Origin: Liolophura sinensis
Lineage: Eukaryota > Mollusca > Polyplacophora > Chitonida > Chitonidae
DNA: 64,000 bases
Reading direction: 5' to 3'
Assembly: GCF_032854445.1 (NCBI RefSeq)
Contig: NC_088306.1
Location: 3,530,373-3,594,372, forward strand
Shown here one piece after another: positions 21,109 to 31,865 of the stretch (its first letter is position 1; every line of letters begins with the position of its first letter). A model generated the notes under the pieces. The model did no database searches, had not been told where the DNA came from, and saw only the letters and a list, made by a program, of their open reading frames with translations. The translations under genes were made by a program, and so were the position numbers.

Positions 21109-22130
21109 AAGTGATATCCATCATCGAATTTGGTATGACTGTATTGCAAACAATGTTTCTACTGTCATTCTTCGATCAGAACCGAAACGGAATCTATTCG
21201 TCGACACAAACATTCATACAGGCCTACCAGCCGTCAACCCAAATCGACTTTCCAGGTCAATAACCACGCGCCAAAGAACTAAGAAAGTGTATTAAGTACA
21301 AAATTGGGACGGAATCCTGCAAAAAATGTTCTAGGCTAATGATTGAAATCAGTATCCTTCTGCAATTTGTCCCATGGGGCGTCCTTCAGTGAAAAATTTC
21401 TGCCAACCTTCTGCATACATTTTCGTTGAATTAAAAGGACTTGTTTTTGTCTGGCCTTATATAAACACATACCCTGTTGTCCCCAAGCAACCTTCTTATG
21501 GCGGCCTTCCGTAAAACATTTCTTCCAACTCTCTGTATACTGTTGTCTTCAACCAATAAAACATCGACAACGTAACAACTGGTCGAATTAAGTGTACCAG
21601 GAGAGTTCTGGAATTTGTCTCGTGGGGCGTCCTTCGGTAACAAATTCCTTCAAGTCTTCTGCATACATATTCGGTGTATTTTAAAGGCTTTTAACTTCTG
21701 CTATATAGATAAAGGCCCACCCTATTGTCTCCTAGCAATAAAACGGCTATTAGTATAGTAATGCACGTTAGGACTGGTGCTGATTACGACGATACGGTTA
21801 GTCCCTCGGGGGTATTCTTATAGCCCATTAAAACCATACGTTCCCTAAATGCATAATGGTGTGTTGGTTGTGCGGGATACACCCTACGGCCCGAGGATCT
21901 ATGTTAGCGTTATAGTCAAAACCATTCATTCTCAGCAGTTTGTTGTCACCCTAATTTAGCATCATACGTTAGAAACTGTGTTCGGTAAGAGGATGTTTTT
22001 CACGCATTATAAATGAGTATGCGGTATAAAAAGATATAAAGGCCTTACAATATTATTGCATTATGAAGCTTGGGGTAAGATAGCCCTGTGACGCATTGGT
22101 GGTATGACAGTCCGGAACTGCTTACAAAAG
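21109..22130. other. Unassigned; internal duplication of about 225 bp
   Basis: No gene recognised. 21370-21530 and 21600-21740 share phrases such as CATGGGGCGTCCTTC/CGTGGGGCGTCCTTC, TTCTGCATACAT and ACCCTATTGTC, an old imperfect tandem duplication. Confidence 0.5.
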
Positions 22131-22272
22131 CCTAATAATGGTGAGAGGAAACCGGGCAGAGGCCAGAGGAACCCACAAGAAAGCCATCATGAAGTAGACT
22201 TCAACTTAAAGCAACAGCATTGGCGGCAGCCTCCTGGGTTATTATCCTGCGCTGGCGTGCTACCCCCTCGGG
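22131..22272 (-). repeat. SINE fragment, nearly complete head
   Basis: TAATGGTGAGAGGAAACCGG, then CATTGGCGGCAGCCTCCTGG and GCGCTGGCGTGCTA. Diverged and internally deleted. Confidence 0.75.
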
Positions 22273-23130
22273 CGCAGAGGCTCCCCACCGCTGCTGAAGT
22301 GTTCGACAATAGAGATAAAAAATTATAACCATACAACATCACCGTTATGCGTAGCACAGTTGGAATTTACAGAAAAAAACCCACTACAATCTGACTACAA
22401 TTTACAACCGTTTTTCTCACCATGTATACAATTTATATTATTCCAAATAAAAGCTGTTACACACGCCACCAAAATCACGGTTGCTTGGTTTAATTGATAG
22501 CATGAAAACGATACAGATCACCATAGTTCTTGTAAACTCGCGATCTGTTTATTTCCTTTGCAATAAAACTTGTTGTGTCAATCAATGTTATGGGTAGACC
22601 TTGGAGAAATTCATGCACGACAACCCAGATAGTCTATACGTGTACTCTGTATTGTGACAGCTATGCGAAGCTGCTTTTTTAAAAGGGAACTAACTCTCTT
22701 TTAATTGAGGCGGGAGTGGGGGTGGTAACTCTTGGTTGAGGAGAGCTCTAGACAGAAAATCGACAGGAGGTAACAGCAGGTTTTGTGTTGCTAACTGACC
22801 ACTGTTACTTATGTTACTGTTCGACATTAAAGGTTGTTTGAGAACCAAAGCTCCGTTGATAGATCATAGGAGTGAGCCTACGTGAAGCTTAATCTGCACG
22901 TTGATATTCATTTTTAGAGACAGGGAGCACACGTGAACTATGAATAACATTGAAGAATTGTGCCGCAAGGCCTGTAAAAGACTTTCTCATTGACTACATT
23001 GGTAGGTAACTACTTTAAAGATGTAATTCACAATGCAAAGTGGCAGGTAGGCTATCTGGGGAGTATGGTAAATTGTTTTCTTCAGGTTTTATATCTGGTT
23101 TCATTTACCCATAAAATTGACCAACGCCAT
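22273..23130. other. Unassigned
   Basis: No gene recognised. AAAAGGGAACTAACTC at 22680 resembles a short motif that is frequent in molluscan non-coding DNA. Confidence 0.4.
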
Positions 23131-23480
23131 GTAAGCGAATGACAGATGACCGCGTTGTAGACTTCTTCACTGGAGCACATCGTGATTCAGTGATTCGGAG
23201 TCGGGATTGAAGAACATATGTTATAGTTACAATGCTAAACCTCAGCGATGACAGAGGGCCATGTTGTTGACAATTTCACTAGTGCACACTGTGACTCAGT
23301 GGTTGGAAGATGACAGAGGGCCATGTAGCAGGCTACTTCACTAGTGCACACCGTGACTCATTGGTTGGGAGATGACAGAGGGCCATGTAGCAGACTACTT
23401 CACTTGAGCAGTCTGGACGGAACAACATACCCCATGGTCACAAGGCTGAATCTCAGCGATAACCATGTTTTAGACATCTT
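23130..23480. repeat. Tandem repeat, 62-bp unit, about 4 copies
   Basis: GATGACAGAGGGCCATGT starts at 23247, 23309 and 23371 (spacing 62), with a diverged copy before. Each unit has TTCACTAGTGCACAC and GTGACTCA. Confidence 0.85.
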
Positions 23481-23498
23481 ACTGGTATATGCCGTGAT

Positions 23499-24047
23499 TC
23501 AGTTGTTTGTAGTATTATAGTTCCGTGTAGACAGGCGAAAACAAAGCGGAATGTAGAGAATGCGAGGCACGCTTACATTTAGCACAGTCCAGGCAGTTGT
23601 ATATACACACGGTTTGTTGTTTACTGCTACACAGTAGTGATGTGTCGTCAAGAAGGTAGAAAAAACATCCCAGAACAGATAGCGAGATGACAGCCGAGTT
23701 TTCCAGCAAAACACGAAATGAGTTTTTGATGGATTACACTGATGCGCCCTTCTGGTTTTACGCAGTTTTACGTAGTATATTGCGTCAAAAACGCGTGTAG
23801 TGCAGTGCAGTGCAGTAATAAAAGCACACCGGGGCTCTTCAAAATCGAGTGGATCGGTAACGCTATCGTCAGCTTGTTTTCGAAGACATGCTATTGTGAC
23901 GGCGGGGCGTCGAATAGCAAAGGCAAACTCTTCTGCAAAGGCGTTAGTGCTTGGAGTGTTGACAAGGACGTATACCTCTCTGTGTTGCACCACCATCAAA
24001 GCCTGAGTAGAGTGAACCGAGGTATTACGTATGCGGGGAAACAGCAT
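23499..24047 (-). CDS. 182-residue ORF of unknown function in the Polinton-like block
   Basis: The longest uninterrupted frame of the block, starting with ATG at 24047 just after an upstream in-frame stop. It has an N-terminal soluble half (QALMVVQHREVYVLVNT, DPLDFEEPRCAF) and a C-terminal half rich in aromatic and Thr residues. I do not recognise a domain. It is on the strand of the other element genes and follows them, so it may be the last gene of the element. Being open where its neighbours are broken could mean younger sequence or chance. Confidence 0.4.
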   Translation of the reverse strand: MLFPRIRNTSVHSTQALMVVQHREVYVLVNTPSTNAFAEEFAFAIRRPAVTIACLRKQADDSVTDPLDFEEPRCAFITALHCTTRVFDAIYYVKLRKTRRAHQCNPSKTHFVFCWKTRLSSRYLFWDVFSTFLTTHHYCVAVNNKPCVYTTAWTVLNVSVPRILYIPLCFRLSTRNYNTTNN

Positions 24048-24389
24048 GTATTCCTACACGCAGTACATAGACGCTCTGACTTAATTTTACGGGATGCGTA
24101 AAGTTCTGCCGAACGGTGTGAGTACCACTTACCTAGACATCTGACCTGACTGCCACCGACTGTTGTACCATGTCCTTATGTGTTGCCGTGAAGGCGAAAA
24201 AAATACAAGTGAAACACACTGTTTGGGAATTTCATCTCATTCTTTGGCCATTTATTCATAGAATGGGGTTAAAACACATCGAACAGGCAAACAGTTATTA
24301 CCACCAACTGGTTGATTGAGTGATAAAAAACGAGGGCTGGACCCCAAACTTTGGAGTCTATGACATACCACACTTCCTCTTCCCCAACT

Positions 24390-24543
24390 TTGTACCAGGT
24401 GTGGGGTACTGTATTTCGACCAACCCACATTCTCAGTCATCACTCAAATGCATGGGTTGTGGGAGTAGCGTGGTGAAATGTGCAAAGGTATTGTTGGAGA
24501 AGTAACGAAGCGAGCTGCTACTGGGTAGTGTCACGCAAAACAT
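24390..24543 (-). pseudogene. Small conserved ORF start, stopped
   Basis: Starts MFCVTLPSSSSLRYF, with PQPMHL following, and is interrupted by TGA at 24435-24433 before CGLVEIQYP. From memory, proteins starting F-x-VTLPSNSS with a later W-E-V-x-L-x-E-I-Q-Y-P are common beside integrases in metazoan virus-like elements; their role is not known to me. It is broken. Confidence 0.55.
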
Positions 24544-24559
24544 GTTGCTGGGGTATTTA

Positions 24560-25300
24560 ATAGGGGCTACACTTCAGCGGTGGAACGATGGATGAAGACG
24601 GGCGGGTCGATGCTGTTGTCGCCCCGCTGGTCGGAGTGGTGTGGTGGCAGCGGTGGTAATAGTGGTGGATAGCCGAGACTTGCGGGCAAAGACCGTGGTG
24701 TGGAGGATTTCGCTTGGCCGGGGTGTTGTGTCCCCGTACCCACACACGCCAGCGATCGGTCGCTCGACCGACAATGTTGGGTTGAGTACCAAGTCTAGCG
24801 GGATGTTCATGGCTCTAAGCTGGCATGCGATGTTCTCCCGAACCGAGGGGTTGGAAGTGTTGTCGATCATGTTACAGTCTTTCCATCAACGATGTGTCCA
24901 CACCGATGAAAGGACATTGTCTGACGAGTTAGAGAAGCAGAGCAGCCCTCCGCCGTAAAGTGTTGGAGACGTTTTCTCAAGTCTCCCTCTCTCTTAAAGG
25001 ACCGGGGGACTTGGCTGAGGGCTGGCTTGTTGGACTTTGGTACTGCCCGGCTTGGTATTGATATTGAAACGCACGGTACCGTTGAAGGGTTGTGGTGATA
25101 ATGCTGTGTTTTCCCATCGTCTGAGAGGGCCGTGTTGCAGGGGATCGATGCCATCTCTGGGTTGAGCGCGTTGAGGGCTTTGACGGTACTGAGCACAGGG
25201 TACGGTGGAGACGGGTGGTGGCTACGTGAGCGTGTCTAAGAGCCGCAGCTCGACCAGTGCCATTTTCTTGGCGTGCTCCTCGCGTTGGCATTTATGAGGA
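24560..25300 (-). pseudogene. Frameshifted ORF of the Polinton-like block
   Basis: Two overlapping minus-strand frames carry the coding-like parts: one at 25291-24977 and one at 25196-24867, the latter with STVKALNALNPEM, SLPRSFKREG-type and FHRCGHIVDGK parts. A third at 24870-24574 holds RENIACQLRAMNIPLDLVLNP. The pieces look like one protein broken by frameshifts. It resembles an accessory protein I recall from similar elements, function unknown. G+C-rich, no transmembrane segment. Confidence 0.5.
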
Positions 25301-25321
25301 CACTGCCTCTATGTCGAGTGT

Positions 25322-25513
25322 TGAATTGTTGGGCACGCCTTCATCAAATTGAACGTCCGGTAGCGTGGCGTACAACGGCTGCCACTCACCGCAGCACCAG
25401 ACTACATGTGGCGGGGGTGGGTGAATGAGGGCTTGAGCGTGCTCCACCAGCCCTTTAACAAAGACGGACTTTCCACACCTTGTCGGTCCGCTGACGATGC
25501 AGATAAATGGGTG
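25322..25513 (-). pseudogene. P-loop ATPase fragment, packaging-type candidate
   Basis: An uninterrupted stretch of about 63 codons contains a Walker A motif (SGPTRCGKSVFVKGL) preceded by a hydrophobic strand (FICIV) and followed by VVWCCGEWQPLY. The GKS lysine and serine are intact. No ATG near the start and no Walker B part is visible after the frame is lost near 25320. In Polinton- and adintovirus-like elements such a NTPase serves genome packaging; here only the N-terminal part remains. Confidence 0.6.
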
Positions 25514-25547
25514 ACCCTAATGGCGTACCCTTCGTCTGGAATCTGGC

Positions 25548-26006
25548 TTAAATCGTGTCGTAAGGGTGTGGGCGAGGTACAGTATGTGATGCCAACGTGC
25601 CTGGCAAGGTAGACGGAATGCCCCGCGCCGTGTTAGGCTGAGAAGAGGCGGGTGTGGAAGCGGTGATCGATGCCGAGGTCGTCCCTGTCGTGTTAGGAAG
25701 TGGTTGTCGGTGTCGGTGCCGGGGTTTGGGTGGACTGGAGGTCGTGTCGCACTCGCCGTCAAACGCTGTGTGGGTAGCGGTGTGGACGCTCGGTTCTCGC
25801 CTGGGTTGGTACTCTGAGGTTGACTCTAGATGTCGCTCGGCGGCGGCTGGAGAAAAGCCTCCCAGGTCAGCGGCCAAACGGAGCGCCTTGTTCAACTGAC
25901 CATGCAGAAAATGAATGGCGAATTGGTCTTGGAGGAGTTGAGCGCTGAGTTCTGCGGCCAACCCACCTACTAAGATGTACAGGAGAAGTCCCTGCGCGGA
26001 TGCCAC
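25548..26006 (-). pseudogene. 152-residue ORF of the Polinton-like block
   Basis: Open from 26006 to 25548. The first part is hydrophobic/helical (LLLYILVGGLAAELSAQLL, HFLHGQLNKALRLAADLGG); the rest is low-complexity, rich in Thr, Ser and Pro. The start is probably artificial, because recognisable text (MDHKYEACTR) lies upstream in another frame at about 26040-26010. Function unknown; its position between integrase and ATPase fits a small structural or accessory protein of the element. Confidence 0.4.
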
Positions 26007-26159
26007 AGTGCCATTGTTCTCGTGCAGGCCTCATATTTATGATCCATCCCTTTAGGCAGATCTATGAGAAGTGACAGACGTCCCGTCATCGTCGGAGTTA
26101 AATATGTTTGACGTCCGTGGCCGGCACCCAAGAATTGAAGCTGGGTGGATAGCCGACCC

Positions 26160-26880
26160 ACTTCACCAAATACTAGTAGTACAGTTTTCTTCGGCGGTGT
26201 TCCGTCTTTAAGATCTTCTCCACCTGATAAAACTTGTCCGCCGCGGACGTCACCGGTTGCAGTTCGCTCTGCTAAAACGTCTCAGCCAACCGTTCCCCGT
26301 TAAAGTCCTCCAGTGTGTAGACGACTGGCTGACGAGGGTGGGTGAAGAGAACGTGTAACGTTTCCGTGCTCCAAATTTTTGAATTTCCCTTTAACTCTAC
26401 TAATGAGCGGTGAAATTCTGGTACATGTGTTCTTTCAAGGTACGGTTAAACCGTTCTACCACGGAAGCTTTTGGTCTAAAAGTGTAAAAGCACCCTTGTC
26501 CTTTAAAAATGCTTGCAACGATCTGGTCAGGAATTTTTTGCCTTCCTCCGTTTGCAGGTACAACGGTCGAGACCGCGTCTTAAAAATGCCCTGAAACGCC
26601 TCGATCAGACGAGGACCGATTTACGTGCGCAGGGGGACGATCCAAGCGTACTTGGAGAGAACATCGATGCAGGTAAGTAGGTAGCGGCGGTCCTGATTCT
26701 CTGTGCCAAACCCTCCTGTGTCGACCAGGTCCGTCTACCATTTGCTGTCTATACCCCCGACCACGACCCGGTTACCAGCGTAGCCGTGGAGTGTGTACGT
26801 GTCCTGTTGGACTAGCCAAGATTACACTCGCGCCCGACTCACTTTGAGTCCTTTTGGGTGGGCTGCGTAGTACAATGCTT
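26160..26880 (-). pseudogene. rve-type (DDE) integrase of a Polinton-like element, degenerate
   Basis: Minus-strand segments in order: KWxTDLVD (first catalytic Asp), LLTCIDVLSKYAW, LIEAFQGIFK, LYLQTEEGKKF, VERFNRTLK (catalytic Glu), and a C-terminal tail with YTLEDFNGE-like and YQVEKILK segments, the latter chromodomain-like. In-frame stops lie at 26737-26735 (TAG) and 26623-26621 (TAA), and a frameshift lies just before VERFNRTLK. The residue expected to be the second catalytic Asp (QTD-x-G) is Glu. The gene is therefore broken in several independent ways. Retroviral-type integrase-core assignment is firm; assignment to a Polinton-like element rests on neighbours. Confidence 0.7.
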
Positions 26881-27095
26881 GGAAAGTGACATCGACAGGG
26901 TCTTGGTCTCTGCCCGCAACAGTGCTTTGACCCGCCTTCGCCTCCACCGCCGCTAGTGCTGTCGAGGTGGCTGTTGGTTTGTGGCAGGCATTGTTTCGTG
27001 TCGTCCCTGCGTGTGTGTGAGGGTAGATATAGGTGTAGTCTGGCGGAATGCGCGGCCGAGAGTGAGTTGGCCTACCCGAGACAACGTATTGTTTA

Positions 27096-27106
27096 GGATT
27101 CGAACC
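27096..27106 (-). promoter_or_regulatory. Perfect pol III B box
   Basis: GGTTCGAATCC on the minus strand, inside 5'-CCGGGGTTCGAATCCTAAA. The flanks do not form a full T-arm stem (only GG/CC pair), so it is a tRNA relic or tRNA-derived repeat rather than a tRNA gene. Confidence 0.35.
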
Positions 27107-27180
27107 CCGGTATTGCTGGGCCTGGGAGATCGAAATCCACCCACTGGTCCGTTTTGGCGCACCACAGTTTAACACTCAAC

Positions 27181-28149
27181 TGTACACGCCGACAAGACAG
27201 TATACTATATTATACTATATTATAGCATACAGAACGCGGACTCAGCGACACATAGTATACCTCGTGGGTTTCCCTCCTCCGCTGCAATCAGACATGTTTT
27301 TAACGTAATATACTACTTACGCATATTTCACAAGGACGGCTGATTGTAGAATGTCTTCGAATTCGTGCAAACTCGATGAAAGATGTGACTTATTTGTTAT
27401 CGCAGTATCTACATTTGTTGCGTTATTGTCAAGATAGATGTCGTACTCAATAATTTTTCAGTCATATGACGACGAAGAAACTCGTAGAATAGAATGCATG
27501 TAATGTGCCTCCTTACTCTAGGACGAATTTCCACCGCTCTTTTATCTAGTGCTGCTTCACTGAAGAACAGCTTACCGAAGGTAAATAAGCCGCCCCGTGC
27601 GAGCCATTATACTGATACGGGTCAACCACTAGTTGCACTATCCCCTTCACGCTGAACGTGGAAATTACAACTTCCTCTTTTAAGGTCTTACAGTACGTTT
27701 CCACGACCATGTTGATGTATTGCATATAGTGCATGGTACAGTTTTATGGCAAAAAATGACAGTGCTAAAATTGTATGTAAATAAAATAGTATCTAAATCT
27801 AAAATGTATTTAAATAAAATAGTTTTAAATTTTGCTAAAAAGTCGGCCTCTCTGCTTTACAGGACTTTTTTTCGGCAAATCCCATTAGTACACCTGCCAC
27901 GTATGCATATATGTGAGCGTAACTAATGCTTTTCTCCACTGAATGACATTTTAAAATTTCCTACGAAACTTGTTTAAAACGGAGACAAAAGAAGTTAATA
28001 ATGCTAGGATGACATTTTACAGAATGTTAGCCCCCCCCCCCACCTTCCCCTCCCCTCTCATATTTAGGACTTTGCGAAATGGTACTTTTGCTTGTGTTCA
28101 GATTTTGTCCATGTTACCCTTCCTAAATTAATGAACCTTTTTCCATGAA
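27181..28149. other. Unassigned A+T-rich DNA
   Basis: Begins with TACTATAT repeats (27200-27225). Includes duplicated AATAAAATAGT phrases (27780-27830) and a 12-13 base C tract near 28030. No gene recognised. Confidence 0.45.
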
Positions 28150-28288
28150 ACTTATGTCTTCCGTGTATTCAACTTGTGCACGCTTAGGTTTATGCACATA
28201 CGTCTTCCATGCATTCAACTTGTGCACGCTTAGGTTTATGTACATACGTCGTCCATGTAATCAACTTGTGCACGCTTAGGTTTATTTA
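28150..28288. repeat. Tandem repeat, 46-bp unit, 3 copies
   Basis: GTCTTCCATGCATTCAACTT + GTGCACGCTTAGGTTTATG, starts at 28156, 28202 and 28248. Confidence 0.9.
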
Positions 28289-29615
28289 CAATCGGGTAAT
28301 TATTTTCATAAGTTCTCCTTTTCAGGTACTTGGTGCAATAATAGATTTTCGATTACACTGTATTCCCTTGCTACAATTTTCCATTCAAACTGGATGTACC
28401 AGCAGTGCGAGCTATGTATACCACAATGGCCCACGAAACATTACACACACATGTTAAGTCAAACTAAGCAACATTACTTCCTGTCATTTCTTTTAAGGTT
28501 TCTTAGTTGTGCTTCTTTTCTTTTTGGAAATGTTGTGGGATGGAAGAAGGGTATTTCGGACATCTGGATTGTAATTATTGTTGGGATAGTTATAAATTTA
28601 ATACTTTGAAAAATAATTTTAAAATGTTATAATCTAGCATTATCTTAAGACTAACTCACACTTTTACTGATGTGTTCGTCTTCATAAATGTTAAAGAAAA
28701 CTTGCAAACAATCAAGAATAGGTGTATCGTAACATTTGCCTTTTTAAAAGTGCATGAAGCCAGCTTTCTGATGTCCGTGGAGCAAAATTTTTCGTAACGA
28801 GAATAGTTTCGTTCTGGTACAGAGTCCAAAGCGACATTTAAAAAGTTTTAAAAATAAATGTAGTAAAGTCCAACACTCTTAGCGAACGTTCACCTTTACG
28901 CAGGCTTAGATGGCTATAGGGTTTCCGGTTGTGTAGGGTGCTGGGTCTAATATATGTAACACCCAATAAGGGAAGTAACTCTTACCAGCAGCATTGATAG
29001 CTTAACGGGGGAATATTTCCACAAAAAATGGCACACATTTAAGAGATGGGTCATTTTCAAAGCGTGCATGTCACCCTTGACTAAAGTTAGCCGCCCATAA
29101 ATAGGCTTCCACGTGTCAAGTAGAGGCTATTTATAATGGAAGAGCTAAATTTTTTTGTATCCAGCCATTTCTGCAGTCAAGTCATTCGCTTATAAAGATA
29201 TATATATACAATGTCGATACATAAATGTAAAGCGAACTTTAGTCCATAGAGCTAATGTATACCAAAATGTCACATAAAACTAAAATCACACCAGGGGATG
29301 CTGAATTGAGTCAGTCCTTTATCCGCTCTGTTTTTAGCTTCTCTGTCACATCTATGTAAAATCACCCTCTATGGATCCTTTTTGACATTTCATTGTACAT
29401 GAACGATATATGAGAACTGTTAAGTCATGAATTATACATCGCACACATCTGATACATCACAACTGAAACAAGCAATTCATCTACACTGCACACGTAGTTT
29501 AAGTTGATATCAATCTAAAAAAGAATAGCGAAACAGAATCTTTCTTTAATTTACCCATTTTCTAATCATAAAAAGTCAGATATATTTAAATATATATGTT
29601 TAACACTGGCGTGGC
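28289..29615. other. Unassigned
   Basis: A+T-rich, short open frames only, no domain, no tandem repeat seen. Confidence 0.45.
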
Positions 29616-29721
29616 GGTGTTTGTTGTGTCACCCTAAATGGGTGAACCTTGTTTTGTACCAAGCCCAATTTAACGAGGTACGAAACAAGGCTCAGCGATA
29701 TCAGGTAACACAACAAACATC
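29616..29721. repeat. Foldback with 45-bp arms; MITE or hairpin-RNA candidate
   Basis: Arm 29616-29660 and arm 29677-29721 are inverted copies around a 16-base loop. By hand, 38 of 45 positions pair (two of them G-U); the first 14 and last 14 positions pair without a gap and mismatches sit in the middle. The outer part reads GGTGTTTGTTGTGTC and the inner part CCTTGTTTTGTACC. Confidence 0.75.
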
Positions 29722-31369
29722 AAGACGAAGGTGTTAAAGTCTATTCTGCTCCCCCCCCCCCCCCCCCAACCCCAAATAAAGAAAAATGTGACAAAAACGG
29801 TACATTTTACGCCGTCGTTCTCTTTCCCTCCCTCCACAGAGGACGTACATTTTAGACCAATCAACAGCAAGCTTATTCCGTTGCAGCTGACGTAGATATT
29901 TCAAAGCTGCCTATGTATGACGTCTTGTCTTATTGTTGCGTGACGTAGGAGTGCAAAAGTACACTGTACATGTCTTATGACGTCGTACCGCTGAGCTCAA
30001 ATGTTTCTTTTTTCACGTCATGAGGTCTGGGAAAATTAGATAGCTCACCTTCATATCAATCATAAAAGCAAATCTAGCAAGCAATCAAACTCAAATCCCT
30101 TTATTTGTAGACATAAACAGCATGAAATGACATTACTCGGGGAGGTAAATGTACCGGCCGGCGAGTTGCGTGACAAACTCGATGCTGTTTTAAAGGTCAT
30201 CTCCATTTAATATGTATATTTGTACACGGTCCGCAAGCTAACAGCGGGGTAAAGTAGTATGAAACAACTTCCATTTATTTTTTACCTTTAATTTAAAATA
30301 TAAACTCATCAAAAAGCACACAACTAATTAGGCGGCTGCATGCAATATTATTAATTTAAAAAAGTACTTCATTTTACAGTTAAGAAAATTTAAAGCCGTA
30401 TGCTTATGTTTTTGTCTATATAACCTTATGTATAGTATTTGATGAGAACATTACAAATATTTAGGCAGCATTTTTCAAAAAATTATCTAATGGTGTTTTT
30501 TGACTTGTTTTCACAGAAACAAGAAACACAGGCCAGGCAGGAATCCCGTATTGTAGTCCTATTATTATGTAATTATTATTTTTTTAAGAAACTCATCATT
30601 CAGTTATTAAACAATTCAATATATACGCATTGATTCGAACTGAATCGATGTGCACTGGAAGGCAGTATGCCTATCTATTCCGAATAAATGCGAATCGATG
30701 CGAATTAAAATAAAAGCGGATTTGATGTGTCAGTAGCATGCATGTTGTTTTAAAAAAGATCCAATTTTTTTTCAGATCAATACTTCGACGGCAAATATAA
30801 TTTCAAGATTTAGAAATTTAAGATTTAGCATACTTTCAATACTTTCACACATTTAGTTGTCATAGGACTGGAGAATTGTTAAGTAGAGCCTAAGTAGGAC
30901 GTAAATTCAAGTATACATACATTTTATACATTAAAAAAAGTTTTTTAGAAGAAATATGCCGGATTTTACAAATTTACGCATGACTAGTAATTACCCATCC
31001 TGCAAGACTATTTTCTTAGACACGGCGAATAATTTTAAGTCATTTGAATAATTTTAATACTTTTGGAATCTTGACAACCATGCTTTCTCGTTTTCTGAAC
31101 ATTAAAGATGTGTCAGGGAGTTTGTGGTAATATTGTCATGGTATACGCGTATAATGACCAAAACCTCATCGATCTATGGCTGGTCAGCTGCTGCAAAGAC
31201 AACGCCTTTGTCGAACTGTCATGATTAAACTGATTGATTTAGCACAGTGACAATAACACAAGAATATTTAATAAGGCACGTGGGAGGTGCTTCCTGCTTC
31301 ATCAATTCCAAGACATCTAGTTATAGCTTCTGGCTATATATCTTTCATGACTTCACAATTTATTTATTT
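29722..31369. other. Unassigned A+T-rich DNA
   Basis: A pure C tract of about 18 bases lies near 29750-29768. GAATCGATGxGAAT-type phrases recur around 30630-30710. No gene recognised. Confidence 0.45.
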
Positions 31370-31440
31370 ATTTTTTTATTCATTTTTTATTTACTTATTT
31401 ATTTATTTATTTATATCTTTATTTATCTGCTTACTTATTT
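31370..31440. repeat. (TTTA)n-like low-complexity tract
   Basis: Interrupted TTTATTTATTTA runs, the kind that forms SINE tails in this window, but no SINE body adjoins. Confidence 0.75.
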
Positions 31441-31504
31441 TATTCCATTACTGTTTAACACAATGTGATGGCGATGATTGTTTACGGATTCAGCGAGGAA
31501 ACTA

Positions 31505-31865
31505 TTTTTATTCCCATTTGTGCTTACAGTCATACAGTTATATTTTCCCATTTTTATTTTCCCATTTGTACTTACAGTTATATAGTTATATTTTCCCATT
31601 TTTATTTTCTCATTTGTACTTACAGTGATGCATTTATATTTTCCCATTTGTACTTACAGTCATACAGTTATATTTTCCCATTTCTTTATTTCCCATTTGT
31701 ACTTACAGCCATACAGTTATATTTTCCGAATTTTATTTTCCCATTTGTACTGACGGTCAGACAGTTACATGTTCCCGTTTGTATATCCCCATTTGTACTT
31801 ACAACCAGACAGTTACATTTTCCCGTTTGTATTTCCCCATTTGTACTTACAGTCAGACAGTTAAG
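31505..31865. repeat. Minisatellite, about 48-bp unit, 8 copies
   Basis: CCCATTTGTACTTACAGTCA + TACAGTTATATTTTCCC repeated, with unit lengths of about 38 to 48 bp caused by an optional TTTTTATT segment. Confidence 0.88.

Larger units (their letters stand above)
23499..27180 (-). mobile_element. Decayed Polinton/adintovirus-like insertion
   Basis: G+C-rich minus-strand block, unlike its A+T-rich flanks, that reads in order: integrase remnant (26880-26160), accessory ORF (26006-25548), P-loop ATPase fragment (25513-25322), a frameshifted ORF (25300-24560), a conserved small-protein start (24543), and a 182-residue ORF (24047-23499). Integrase plus packaging-type ATPase plus virion-type small ORFs is the content known from Polinton/Maverick and adintovirus-like elements. 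I see no DNA polymerase B, no clear terminal inverted repeats and no target duplication, so the copy is partial. The class is inferred from recalled family motifs. Confidence 0.6.

Noticed and set aside
20372-21124. 250-codon Pro/Tyr/Ser-rich minus-strand protein
   Set aside because: A 34-bp repeat with no stop in any minus frame gives this by arithmetic, with a 34-residue period rotating through all three frames.
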